Source of the DNA: Physcomitrium patens
Lineage: Eukaryota > Streptophyta > Bryopsida > Funariales > Funariaceae
NCBI RefSeq assembly: GCF_000002425.4
Contig: NC_037265.1
Span: 6,642,850-6,706,849, forward strand
Length of the DNA: 64,000 bases
Reading direction: 5' to 3'
Below, one piece after another: positions 1 to 10,000 of this stretch. Made by a program: the position numbers and the translations under genes. Position 1 is the stretch's first letter. Each line of letters begins with the position of its first letter. The notes below the pieces were generated by a model. That model was not told the origin of the DNA and ran no database searches. It worked only from the letters and a program-made list of their open reading frames with translations.

Positions 1-508
1 AGGTAGAAGTAAGTAAAAGTAGGTAAAAGTAAGTTAATTCTATAATATTTAATATAGAAGCTTCCTATAAACTTCCTAGATGCTACTTTGACTTCATAGG
101 TGTCTTTAATTGACTTTTTGGATTAGAAACGTGGTCAACAAGTTGGCCATGTGCCACACATGTTGTTAGCTTGAAGATCAAGCTAACTATGTGGCCCACA
201 CGTAGAAAAACTTGCCTTGTAAGTCAAGGCATGTGTCCTACAAAGTCAACACATATTGGAGGTCCTATAGAACGTTGCCACATAGCCCCTAGTTAGATAG
301 TATATATAGAGACAAGAGTGAAGGCTTCTTCACTCTTGTCAACTCCTTTCTTGCTCCTAGTCCAGGTTCAAGAGTCTTTAGTTTCTTGTCTTGTGGCAAT
401 AGCCATTCCAGTTTCCTTTTAATATACCTACTTTTTTATATTTTGACTTATTATATCGAGATAGCCTTTTGGTGTATATTTTCCCTCATCGAGTCTTTGT
501 CTTTGACA
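1..508 (+). repeat. 5' LTR of Chromo-A (truncated by window start)
   Basis: Matches 14603-15110 base for base with about 17 substitutions and no net indel. A complete LTR is 552 bp and has TGTCA...TGACA ends. It carries the element's TATA box and a hairpin at the predicted transcription start (301-340). Confidence 0.95.
301..342 (+). promoter_or_regulatory. Chromo-A LTR core promoter: TATA box plus 13-bp hairpin
   Basis: TATATATA lies at 301-308. A perfect inverted repeat follows at 311-340: GACAAGAGTGAAG, a 4-nt loop, then CTTCACTCTTGTC. The sequence ACTCTTGTCAA at 332-342 starts 31 nt from the TATA box, the usual distance to a Pol II start. It is the exact complement of the PBS at 511-521. 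The same block occurs at 14913-14942, 53891-53932 and 59681-59710. The start site itself is inferred. Confidence 0.7.
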
Positions 509-510
509 GA

Positions 511-521
511 TTGACAAGAGT
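511..521 (+). promoter_or_regulatory. Self-primer binding site of Chromo-A
   Basis: TTGACAAGAGT begins 2 nt after the 5' LTR. It is exactly complementary over 11 nt to ACTCTTGTCAA at 332-342, with mismatches immediately on both sides. No TGG-type tRNA PBS follows the LTR. This matches the Tf1/sushi scheme, in which the first 11 nt of the mRNA fold back and prime reverse transcription. The role here is inferred. Confidence 0.7.
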
Positions 522-720
522 ACACTTACAATATGAGAGCTTTGTTTTTTCTTGAGTAAGAGTGGATTACCCCTTTCTCTTGACAAGACATAAGCGTATT
601 AGAAGTTTGCGGATTACCCACTTCTAAACTGATATTGTTCTTAGTATCTTCTTTGTTATCAAGTCTTTCTTTTCTTTTGTCTTGAGCAATATCAAACAAA
701 TTTTTCTTCTTAGTATCATT

Positions 721-1725
721 ATGGCAGAGCTTATTGAAATGAAGAGTGCAATGGCACAAATGCAAGAACAAATGAGGGAGTTAATGCTTGCGATGCATCA
801 ACTCAATTCACCAACACAGGAAAGAACAAGAATAGCAGAAAGTGGAAATATAGAGATGATCGGAGCTGCTTCAACATCTACAACAAATCACGTTCCTTCT
901 CCAATTGTACAACACCCTATAAGCACTAGAGAACCAAGAATTGCCTTACCTGAGAAATTTGATGGTACGAGATCAAAGTTTCGAGGGTTCATCAATCAAG
1001 TACAATTGGCAATTGAACTTCAACCGCAAAGCTATCCAACTCCAAGATCACAAGTCAGGTTTATTGGCACTCTACTTTCTGGTTCTGCATTATCGTGGTT
1101 TTCATCTTTTCTTGAACAACGAAATCCAATATTGGACAATTTGGAAGCTTTTTTGGCGGAGTTTCGATCTATGTATGGTGAACACGATGCAACTCGTGTT
1201 GCAACAAATAAGATCCGAATTTTGCGACAAGAAAATCGCTCAGTAACAGTATATGCTTCACAATTTCGACAACTTGCAATTGACATCAAGTGGGATGATG
1301 CTGCACTCATCAGTCAATTTCTTTATGGATTGCAATACGAAGTAAAGAAATTGATGCTCAACTTACCTGATCCTCAAACTTTGAGTCAAGCAATCGATTT
1401 TGTAGTAAAATGTGATAATCGACTTTTCGAATTTCGATTCGAGAATCATTCACGGGAACCTCAACGTTATTACTCAATGGCAACATCAACATCTTTGCCA
1501 AACGTACATTCAGAAGTAGAAGACATGCAAATTGACGCGGTACGTTTTAAACCCCTAACTGAGCAAGAAAAGATTCGTCGTCGTCAAGAAGGATTATGTT
1601 TATATTGCGGAGAACCTAAGCACACTTCTCAACATTGTCCAAAGAAACGACGCAACTATAAAATGAGGGGTACGACGGTCAAAGAAGACAACATGTCGGA
1701 AAACGGATTCGTCCAGCTACAATAG
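721..1725 (+). CDS. gag: Chromo-A Gag (intact, 334 aa)
   Basis: Structural capsid/nucleocapsid protein of the chromovirus, which would form cytoplasmic virus-like particles. The first ATG after the LTR leader is at 721. The frame is open to TAG at 1723-1725. The N-terminal 30 residues are rich in Met and Gln and look like a short coiled coil. A retrotransposon Gag domain covers roughly residues 85-240 and includes the typical SALSWF block. One CCHC zinc knuckle (C-x2-C-x4-H-x4-C) lies near residues 293-306, followed by a basic tail. The pol frame overlaps its end in the -1 register (see 1665-1725). Chromo-B carries a same-length gag copy riddled with stops, which makes the openness of this copy notable. 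Confidence 0.92.
   Translation: MAELIEMKSAMAQMQEQMRELMLAMHQLNSPTQERTRIAESGNIEMIGAASTSTTNHVPSPIVQHPISTREPRIALPEKFDGTRSKFRGFINQVQLAIELQPQSYPTPRSQVRFIGTLLSGSALSWFSSFLEQRNPILDNLEAFLAEFRSMYGEHDATRVATNKIRILRQENRSVTVYASQFRQLAIDIKWDDAALISQFLYGLQYEVKKLMLNLPDPQTLSQAIDFVVKCDNRLFEFRFENHSREPQRYYSMATSTSLPNVHSEVEDMQIDAVRFKPLTEQEKIRRRQEGLCLYCGEPKHTSQHCPKKRRNYKMRGTTVKEDNMSENGFVQLQ
1665..1725 (+). other. gag-pol -1 frame overlap in Chromo-A
   Basis: Downstream of a TAA near 1662 the -1 frame relative to gag is open through the gag stop and runs into the protease domain. Pol would therefore need a -1 shift somewhere in this roughly 60-nt window. I see no canonical XXXYYYZ slippery heptamer; GGAAAAC in the overlap is the nearest. 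The same overlap is preserved in Chromo-B. Stop-codon bypass is an alternative. Confidence 0.5.
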
Positions 1726-1730
1726 GGACC

Positions 1731-3188
1731 GTGCAGCTGGAACCTTGTACAATTCCTAATGAAGGTCCTATCCTCTCCTCAGAAACCTCTCCTTGTTTTA
1801 TAATAGACCTATATTTAGGACCTAAGAATTACAAAGCCTCTGCTTTATTAGATTCGGGAGTCTCAGCATGTTTTTTAGATGAACAATTTGTTAAAAGTCG
1901 TAAAATACCCTTTGTACAGAAACCTAAACTAGTACATGTAGAAGTCATAGATGGTCGTTCCTTGTCTTCTGGAGATGTCACTCATGAAATTCATCCTATA
2001 AAAGTAACAATAGACGGTCATGATAGCTACATAGCTTTTAACATAATTAAATCCCCGTCCAATCCAGTTATTTTAGGTTTATCCTGGCTAGAAAAATATA
2101 ACCCTCGAATACATTGGAATTCGCGTAAACTTGACTTTTTCCAAAGCATTATTAATAGTTCTACCAACCAAGTAAAAAATTATAAGTCTAGTATAGTAAA
2201 ACCCGTATTGATAGGTGCAAAAGCATTTATACACGCAGCAAAAGAAGGATCAACATTTGCTATTTATGCTGCACCTATTTCTGAAAACGTAAAGACTTTA
2301 ATTGGCATTCCAAGTCAATATCAGGAGTATCAAGACGTTTTTGAGAAAAAGAATGCAGATATTCTTCCTGAGCATCGCCCATATGATTGTTCAATCGACT
2401 TCAAGGAAGGAACTCAGCCACCATTTGGACCAATTTATAGTTTATCGCAAGATGAGATGGCTGAACTCAAGACATATATTGACGAGAATTGAGCGAAGAA
2501 TTTCATATGCCATTCAAAATCTCCAGCATGAGCTCCAATTCTATTCGTAAAGAAAAAAGATGGATCTTTACGAATGTGTGTTGATTATCGAGGACTCAAT
2601 AAGATCACAATCAAGAAAAGGTATCCATTACCTTTGATATCAGGACTCCTTGACCAGTTGAATCAAGCTAAGATCTATACAAAAATAGATCTAAGAAGAG
2701 CATATAATCTAGTACGGATCAAAGAAGGAGATGAATGAAAGACTGCGTTTCGAACCAGGTATGGATATTTTGAATATAATGTCATGCCCTTTGGACTCAC
2801 GAATGCACCAACTGCTTTTCAACATCTCATGAATGATGTATTTCGTGAATTCTTAGACAATTTTGTCGTCTGCTATCTAGACGATATCCTGATCTATTCT
2901 AAGAACGTCGAAGAACATGAAATACATGTTCGTCAAGTATTACAAAAACTTAGAGATGCAGGATTGTACGCCAAGATGGAAAAGTGTGTATTTCACACTA
3001 CTCAAGTTGACTTTTTAGGATACATCATTTCAAATGATGGTCTCATGATGGATTCTAAGAAAGTCCAAACAATCATGGATTGGAAGATTCCAAGGACAGT
3101 AAGAGATGTCCAATATTTCTTGAGATTTGCCAATTACTATCGGATCTTCATCAAAGATTTCTCACGAGTTGCAGCTCCACTTACACGC
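1731..3188 (+). pseudogene. pol: Chromo-A pol, 5' part: protease and reverse transcriptase
   Basis: This is the first half of the chromovirus polyprotein. The aspartic protease has its DSG active site at 1851-1859. The reverse transcriptase follows, with the catalytic YLDD at 2874-2885 and the usual MPFGLTNAP block just before it. Two in-frame stops break it: TGA at 2490-2492 and TGA at 2736-2738. Chromo-B has TTA (Leu) and TGG (Trp) at these places. The frame is otherwise continuous until Gyp-D inserts after 3188, at the RT/RNase H boundary. The first ATG in the protease frame is not obvious, so translation probably depends on shifting from gag. The rest of pol resumes at 11966 in the same frame. 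Confidence 0.9.
3185..3188 (+). repeat. Target-site duplication of Gyp-D (left copy)
   Basis: ACGC here is repeated at 11966-11969 directly after the 3' LTR of Gyp-D. Removing the element and one copy restores the sequence seen in the uninterrupted Chromo-B pol, apart from one substitution. Only 4 bp match; most plant gypsy elements give 5 bp. Confidence 0.75.
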
Positions 3189-4586
3189 TGTCGTGTTGTA
3201 ACACGAGTATACAGTGAAAATAAAAAGAAAGGGTAATTTTATTAATATTCAGTTACCTCGAATATTGGGAGCATCGACCAACTCCAGTACAAATACTGAG
3301 TGGTCAAGTTCAGTGACTCCGTTACAATCAGCCGAGGCAAACTGAAATGCCCCGTTCGATTCCAATAACGGGAGTCAACAGGAAGAGAAGGACCAATTCA
3401 CACGACGGATTCGAGGAGCCAATTGGATCCAATTTCGATAATCCAATCCGGGTCCTCTTATCCAATATGAGACCTATATTGGTGGGGCAACCCAATGCAG
3501 TCTAGTTACGGAAAATCCAGGTCTTACTATAGGTCTTAGCCAATCTGACGCGAGGACCAATTTGACCCAGTTATGGGAAATCCAGGTCTTACTACGGGTC
3601 TTAGCCAATCTGACGCGAGGACCAATTTGACCCAATTACGGGAACATCCAGGTTACTACAGGCATCTTTCCCAATATAGGACCTGAATTGGTCGGGTGAC
3701 TCAATGTGGTCCCGATTACGGGGTTCGATTCTCTTTCAGGCTATCCTGTTCTCTGTGCCGTCTCAGGGAAGGTTACTTTCGGTAAATGGATTTCTTAAAG
3801 GCAAAAACGGAGGAGAAAGCTTAACGGCAAGAGCCAATTTCGGATCCAAGCTTGAGGTGGGAGCCAATTCCGGATCTAAGACGGAAGATTGAAGAAATTC
3901 AGCGGTTAAGGTTAGGTGGGATATAGTTTTGGGGGTGGTTTTTTTTGAGGGAAATCGGGGGGGGGGAGCGAGTTTTCAAGCTTCTGCAAGGTTACCAGTT
4001 CGGTTTTCATTGGAGGTTTTTTTTGAAGATCAAGGGAATTAGAGAGAGAAGCTTCATGCTTTGGGTCAGGGAAGGAAAGACATAGAATTTGGATTTTTCT
4101 TCTTCGTAGAGTTTTGGAGAAGACTGAGGCAATCGCTGCTGAAGTGAGTGTTGTAATGGTGAATCGAGATTTTTAAATGAAGTGGGTTTGAATACTCTTG
4201 ACTGTTTTGTGAAATCGAGTTACGTCTGTGATTGAAGGATTAAAAGGGTGTCTATAGGATTGAGTATGCGGAGTGAATGAAATTTATTGGGTTAATCTAA
4301 CAAAACAGTCAGTGGATACAAGATCGTAAGTACAAAGCAGTATTGAAGGTTAACAGTTTGGGTTGTATGGGGTTCTCTGTAACGTCTAGAGACCCATCGA
4401 CTGGGCAAAAAGGACTTCGACAAGCAGTCGAAGAGCACCCGTATAGATTTACGGTACATTGTTGCAGTCGTTTATATTCCAACAGTCAAAAACTGATAGA
4501 CAGCTTGACTATCGGCGAATCTCCATACTACCTTCTACAGCCAGACGCCCGGCGCGTTCTCGAGCAGGAAAGCACGTAATACGACA
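3189..4586 (+). repeat. 5' LTR of Gyp-D
   Basis: 1398 bp with TGTCG...CGACA ends, repeated at 10569-11965. It opens with a palindrome (TCGTGTT, GT, AACACGA at 3191-3206). It contains a tandem duplication of about 65 bp near 3514-3650 and a G-run near 3957. The part from about 3385 to 3885 resembles coding sequence of OTA-C (60596-60880). Short open frames inside it are not convincing genes. Confidence 0.95.
3514..3650 (+). repeat. Tandem 65-bp duplication inside the Gyp-D LTR
   Basis: The block beginning AATCCAGGTCTTACTA recurs 65 bp later and partly a third time near 3645. The same arrangement is present in the 3' LTR at about 10894-11030, so it predates this insertion. Confidence 0.85.
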
Positions 4587-4590
4587 TAAG

Positions 4591-4608
4591 TGGTGAACCC
4601 GACGTGAA
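4591..4608 (+). promoter_or_regulatory. Gyp-D primer binding site, tRNA-Trp type
   Basis: TGGTGAACCCGACGTGAA begins 4 nt after the LTR. To my knowledge of plant tRNA-Trp(CCA), whose 3' end reads TTCACGTCGGGTTCA plus CCA, this is an 18-nt perfect complement. Most plant LTR elements use initiator Met, Asp, Lys or Arg tRNAs. Confidence 0.75.
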
Positions 4609-4657
4609 AGCTTGAGGTAGAAGGTATTGGATTTCGGTTGATTTTATCTTTATTTTT

Positions 4658-6472
4658 ATGGAAACCGAAAATAAAAATTTTGAAGGATTTTTGGGAGAAG
4701 TTTCTGATGGGGAGTCTTCTAAAGGAAAAGGTATGCACATGGATTCGTCTATTGCTAGTTTGTTTCAAGCCTTCTCATTGTCAATGTTGCAATAGCAAAG
4801 CAATGATCGAAAGGAAGCTTTGGTAACCAAAGCATTGCAAGCAGTGGTCAATAAAATTGATCAATTTGATGGGAGGAATATTTCAAGGTATGTAAGATGT
4901 TATGTTCGTGAAATGGAATTAAATCGGGTTTCTGAGAAGAAAATGGTTGCACTATTTCGACTTGCCACGATACCGGAGATAAGGGACCACATTACATCAA
5001 TTACGGATCGTTGTAGGAATTCATGGGAGGATTTTTCACATGCATTGAAAGACGAATATTTCTTGGAAGATGCTGATCGCGTTACTAAGAAGCTGTTTCT
5101 GGGATGGATTGAACGGCCCAATAAGAATTTGCAAGCAATAGAGCTACTAAGAGAATTTGAGAGGCAGTACTCTCAATTATCGAAGGTAGAAAAATTGACA
5201 TTGGAGCCGAATAAAGTTGATCTATTTCTTCAAGCTGCTGATGGAGAATTGCAAGAGAAATTAGAATCCCTTCTTGAAGACAAAGAAGAAGATGAAGGAT
5301 TGACAACGAAGTGGAAGAACGTTGAAGATGCGGTGGGGTTGCTTACAAAAAAAGAAAGGAGGAAGGATAGGAGTAATATTCCGAAACAAGTACAAGCACC
5401 CAAAGCTCCAGTACGTACTACACCACCGACAATGCCTACAGTTCAACCTTCGACATCCTTGTCAAAAAAAGCAGATATGGGTATGGAAGAAATTATACGA
5501 GGAATGCGAGATCTTCAAATCAAATTGACAAGACTTGAAGAGAATACTTCTATAAACAATTCGAAGAATGTTTCAAAACAAGGATATGTACAAAGATGCA
5601 TTTGGTGTGATGATGCTTCACACACTAGAAAAGATTGCAATGAATTTAATAATATGATACGGCAGGGAATTATTTGCTGGAAAGATGGGAAGATAGCATT
5701 GAAAGATAGGGAGGATCTTCTTCAAACCAATTTTGGCAAGGGAGGAATGAGAGCATTGGTTCAAGATTACTTAAAAGAGTATGAAATAGTAGTACGAGAA
5801 AGTGCAAGTTCTGGTGCTAGAGTAGAGGATGAAATTGGTGAGAGTACGGAAACTAGTGAGTTTTGGGCTTCTGCCGTTTCTACAATGCAAGAAGGGAAAT
5901 TACCTCGAGAAGCGTTATTGAGAACTGCAGCTACAATACGAGGAAGAACAGGTTGGGAGGATCCTGTTGAGTCTCTTTCAGTTCATGCATATATTGCTAA
6001 GAGCCAACATGAAGCTTTGATGGAAGAAAAAAGACGAGGAAATTTTGATGATACTAGAGAAGGAAATTCTTTTAAGAGGCAAACTCGAGGAGACAAGGCT
6101 CGGGAGGCAGCTTCACAAGAATTGCCTGTAAAGGATACCTCAGCATCATTGGGAGAAAAAACAATGGAGACAAAAGATAAGGGCAAATCAATTGCTTATA
6201 AGCTACTTTCTGACATTGAAGCGGCAACAAATTTGAAAGGGGTGTTGGAAGAACGTATATTAAACGCTAAGGTGGAATTCACATTGAAAGAAGTCTTGGA
6301 AATTGCAAAGAAGGAGTTTCATGATGTTATCATTGACAGCATTAAGCGAAAGAGGCAATTAATGAGCGAAACTGGAATGAGTCATGCTATTGATGCAAGA
6401 ATATGTAGAGATGAAGAAGAGGTTGATATTGGTTACAAGCAACCAACAAATGAAAAGAATGGGTATAATTAG
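4658..6472 (+). pseudogene. gag: Gyp-D Gag (one internal stop)
   Basis: Capsid/nucleocapsid protein of Gyp-D. The most plausible start is ATG 4658, in frame with the long open region. An in-frame TAG at 4793-4795 (probably from CAG) separates a 45-codon N-terminal piece from the rest. The frame is then open to TAG 6470-6472, about 604 codons in all. Visible parts are a helical Gag core (residues ~60-215), a Lys- and Pro-rich linker, one CCHC knuckle (CIWCDDASHTRKDC, near 5598-5640) and a long charged C-terminal half of about 270 residues with coiled-coil character. The protease follows in the same frame, so gag and protease were probably one polyprotein. Confidence 0.85.
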
Positions 6473-7030
6473 CGAGTACGTTTCGAAGATTCTAGTGACA
6501 AGGAAATGGAAACTTTGAGCCATTATACTCGAAAGCATTGAGCAAGGGCAACTACTGAGGTATTGGTGAAGGTAGGAGATATAGAAGAACCAATAGTTGT
6601 TTTGGTGGACCATGGTTCTGAAATAAATCTCATGTCTAAAGATCTTTATAAGAAGCAAAAATGGCCAATTGATATGGAACATGGATGGGCAATACGAGCA
6701 GCTAATAACACACGAGGCGAATTATATGGAGCTTGTTCAGATGTCAAAATTTGGATTGGGGATGTTGCGACGGAGCAACATTTCTTCGTTCAAGATACAA
6801 CGTCTTATCCGTTGATTTTAGGACAACCTTATATCACGGCAACACGGATGGAAACAAAGGTACTTGACGATGGTTCTGCTTATGCAAGGGTACGGAGCGA
6901 AGATGGGAGGAAAGCTGTACAATTTCTAACAGTACCTCCTAACCATGAACGGAATAGAGATAGGTTGTGGGAGAAACCATTGCCAAAGATTGTTGAAGGA
7001 TTTAAGGATTTTGGGGAGGTACCACTGTAA
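6473..7030 (+). pseudogene. Gyp-D retropepsin-like protease
   Basis: Aspartic protease segment in the same frame as gag, separated from it by the TAG at 6470 and a TGA at 6539-6541. The open part starts at 6563. The region around the active site reads VLVDHGSEINLMS near 6599-6635. The motif is D-H-G-S where retropepsins normally have D-S/T-G-A/S; OTA-C has DGGS. The flap and C-terminal block (PLILGQPYI) fit a gypsy protease. The frame ends at TAA 7028-7030. The pol frame, offset by -1, is already open from just before this stop, so a frameshift or a 1-nt indel near 7010-7025 joins the two. Confidence 0.8.
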
Positions 7031-10000
7031 AGCGAGATTATGGAGGTATAAAAGAGGAGGTACTCTCGCGAGATGAAGGTGCCTTTGATGCGAGTTTTAT
7101 TGGTATATTGGAGAATGGAAATATTATGTATAAGAAAGTTGAAGATTTTAAAAGAAAAGAAAGAAAAAGATTATATGATATTGAAGGACAGTTACGCAAG
7201 ATAGGTACATTGCAAGATGATGAGAGGATTTTGGGTGTTTATGAAGAAAATGGACTGGAAGATTCATTGGAATTGATTACATCTATTGGGTTAGGGGATA
7301 ATGATAAGATTGTTGAGATTCATTCGAGAGTGGTTTATACCATGCTTGAATCTTTTCAAGCACCAGAAGTCACAGTAGAGACGAGATATAAAACAGCAGA
7401 TAAGAAGGTAAAGCCTGTTGCCGGACCATTACCAGAGGATTCTAAAGAACAAATGGGAGAAGCATCAAAAGAAGCAAGTTTAAGAGATCCAATGAGTATT
7501 GGACATCAGTTTACTGAAGAGACTTTTGAAGAATTGAAGATTGGTTCTGATGGTTCTTTATTGCCGGAGGAAATTACTTGCTTCAAAAAGATGTTGGCTA
7601 AACAAGGTAGATCGTTTGCCTTCGAATCTCATGAAATTGGGTGTGTGGATCCAAATATTATAACACCTATGGTTATCTTCACTGTACCGCATGTACCTTG
7701 GAATCTAAGACCGATTCCAATACCGAGGGCACATTTACCTAAATTGGTCGAACTATTGAAAGAAAAGATAAAGATGAAAATATTAGAACCTTTATTTGCG
7801 CCGTATTCTAGTCGATGGTTTACGGTACCTAAGAAGAATGGGTCACTGCGGTTTATTCAAGATATGCAGCCGGTGAATGCTTTAACTGTTAGGAATGCAG
7901 GAATTGGACCTATTGTGGATGAATTTGCTGAGGCGTTTGCTGGAAGGGCGATCTATTCAATGGGTGATTTGTATTCAGGTTATGATCAATTTCAACTTGC
8001 CGAAGGGAGTAGAGATATGACAACGATGAGGACACCGCTTGGATTGGTTAGAATGTGCACTCTTCCTCAAGGCACGACCAACTCAGTTGCGTATATGATG
8101 AATGGGATGAATAAGGTATTGAGAGATTTTATCCCGGAAAAGACTATGCCTTTTCTGGATGATGTTCCTATAAAAGGGTGCAGAGAAGGAGACAAGGATG
8201 AAACTTTAGATACGAGGGGGTGTCGCAGATATGTTGTTGATCATATACAAGATTGTGAAAAGATTTTAACTCGGCTTGGAGAAGTTCATCTTACATTATC
8301 AGGTATGAAGTCCGTATTTGGAGTACGAGAGGTTGTAATTGTTGGACATTTATGCGGATCTTATGGAAGAAAACCAGATCCGACTAAAGTTGATGCAATT
8401 GGAAGGATGAAAGAGGATTGTGGTTCTTTAACAGAGGTTCGCAGGTTTTTGGGTGCATGTGTATTTTATCGAATCTGGATCCCTCATTTTGCTCACATAG
8501 CAGATCCATTATATGAACTGTTACGCAAGGGTTACCGATTTGAATGGAAAGAAAGGCATATTCAGGCAATGCAAAGATTGAAGAAATTATTGATGTCACC
8601 TCCAATATTGAGGAAGGTTGATTATAAGTGCAATAGACCAGTGATTCTTACTGTAGACGCTAGTCCAATTGCCGTTGGATGGGCGGTGGGTCAAGATGAT
8701 TCGAATGAGAGTAGATTTGCAGTTCGATTTGGGGCTAAAGTTTTAAGTATTCGTCAGCGTGCATATTCGCAAGTCAAAAGAGAACTTTGGGGAGTCGTTT
8801 CGGCTATGAAATCTGAAAAGGACTATTTGATTGGGGCAGTAGTAGTAATTGAAACAGATTGCTTGCCATTGCTTGGAATGATTATTAACTGTTCAACGCC
8901 AGATATTGCAATGTTGAGATGGATTGCTTATATTAAGTCACTAAATCCAGAATTTAAGCATATCACTGGAAAGGACAATTTAGTAGCAGACATGCTATCT
9001 CGAGCAAGATACGAGAGGGAGGACGAAATGGTTGAAGACATTGATGATGTCGGATTGAAATTCTATTCAATATCAAATCTCAACAGAGAAGACAAGCTAT
9101 TTCTTGAAGAATCTTATGAAGGAGAATTATTGGATATTGGTCATTATTTGAATACCTTGTCTAAGCAGGGGAATTGGTCTACAAAAAAATTCAAACAAAT
9201 AAGAAAAAAAGCATATGGATTTTTACTTCGAGATGGATTCTTATGGAAGAGACCGAAGAAAGGAATTGGGATGCCACAACGAGTGATAGGCAAAAGGGAA
9301 GAAAGACTAAAATTATTAAAGGAGTTTCATGATACTTTATGGGCAGGGCATAGAGGAATCTGGGCTACTTTTGCTAAACTCAAGGAACGATATTGGTGGA
9401 AAAATATGTATCGAGATGTGCTCTCATTTGTAGAGTCATGTGAAATCTGTCAATCGTATTCTAATATCCGACATCGAGATGGTCTTCATCCTACGTATCC
9501 TCTAGCTATTCATTTTAAATGGGTTGTTGATTTGGTTATTATGCCGGTTGGGTTATGGCAGATGAGATATTTGGTTTTAGCTCGTGAAGATTTATCAAAT
9601 CAAGTAGAAGGAAGAGCATTGAGGACAAAATCTACAGAGGGGATTTGTAGGTTTTTGCTTGAAGATGTCATTTGCCATTACGGGTGCGTAGGAAAAATCA
9701 CTGCAGATCGTGGAGAATTAAATGCACAAGAAGCTCGTAAGTTCTTTGAAAGATGTGGAGTTAAACTATCACTGACTACTGCTTATAATCCGGAAGGGAA
9801 TGCGAAAAGCGAACGCGGTCACCCGCCGATTGTGAAAGCATTGGTTAAAGCTTGTAATGGGAAGGTTAAAGAGTGGCCACGACTTTTGTCATTTGCATTA
9901 TGGGCTGATCGAACAACACATAGTTCGGTGACAGGATATATGCCAGTAGAACTTATGATAGGTCAAAAACCAATTATGCCGATTGAAGAAAAGGTACTTA

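Noticed and set aside
4343..4579. 78-codon open frame in the Gyp-D LTR, repeated at 11722-11958
   Set aside because: It begins at a non-ATG codon, lies wholly inside the LTR, and its presence in both LTRs only reflects LTR identity.
7031..7107. Programmed frameshift between Gyp-D protease and pol
   Set aside because: Three in-frame stops elsewhere in the element show post-insertion decay, so a simple 1-nt indel is equally likely. Left open rather than claimed.
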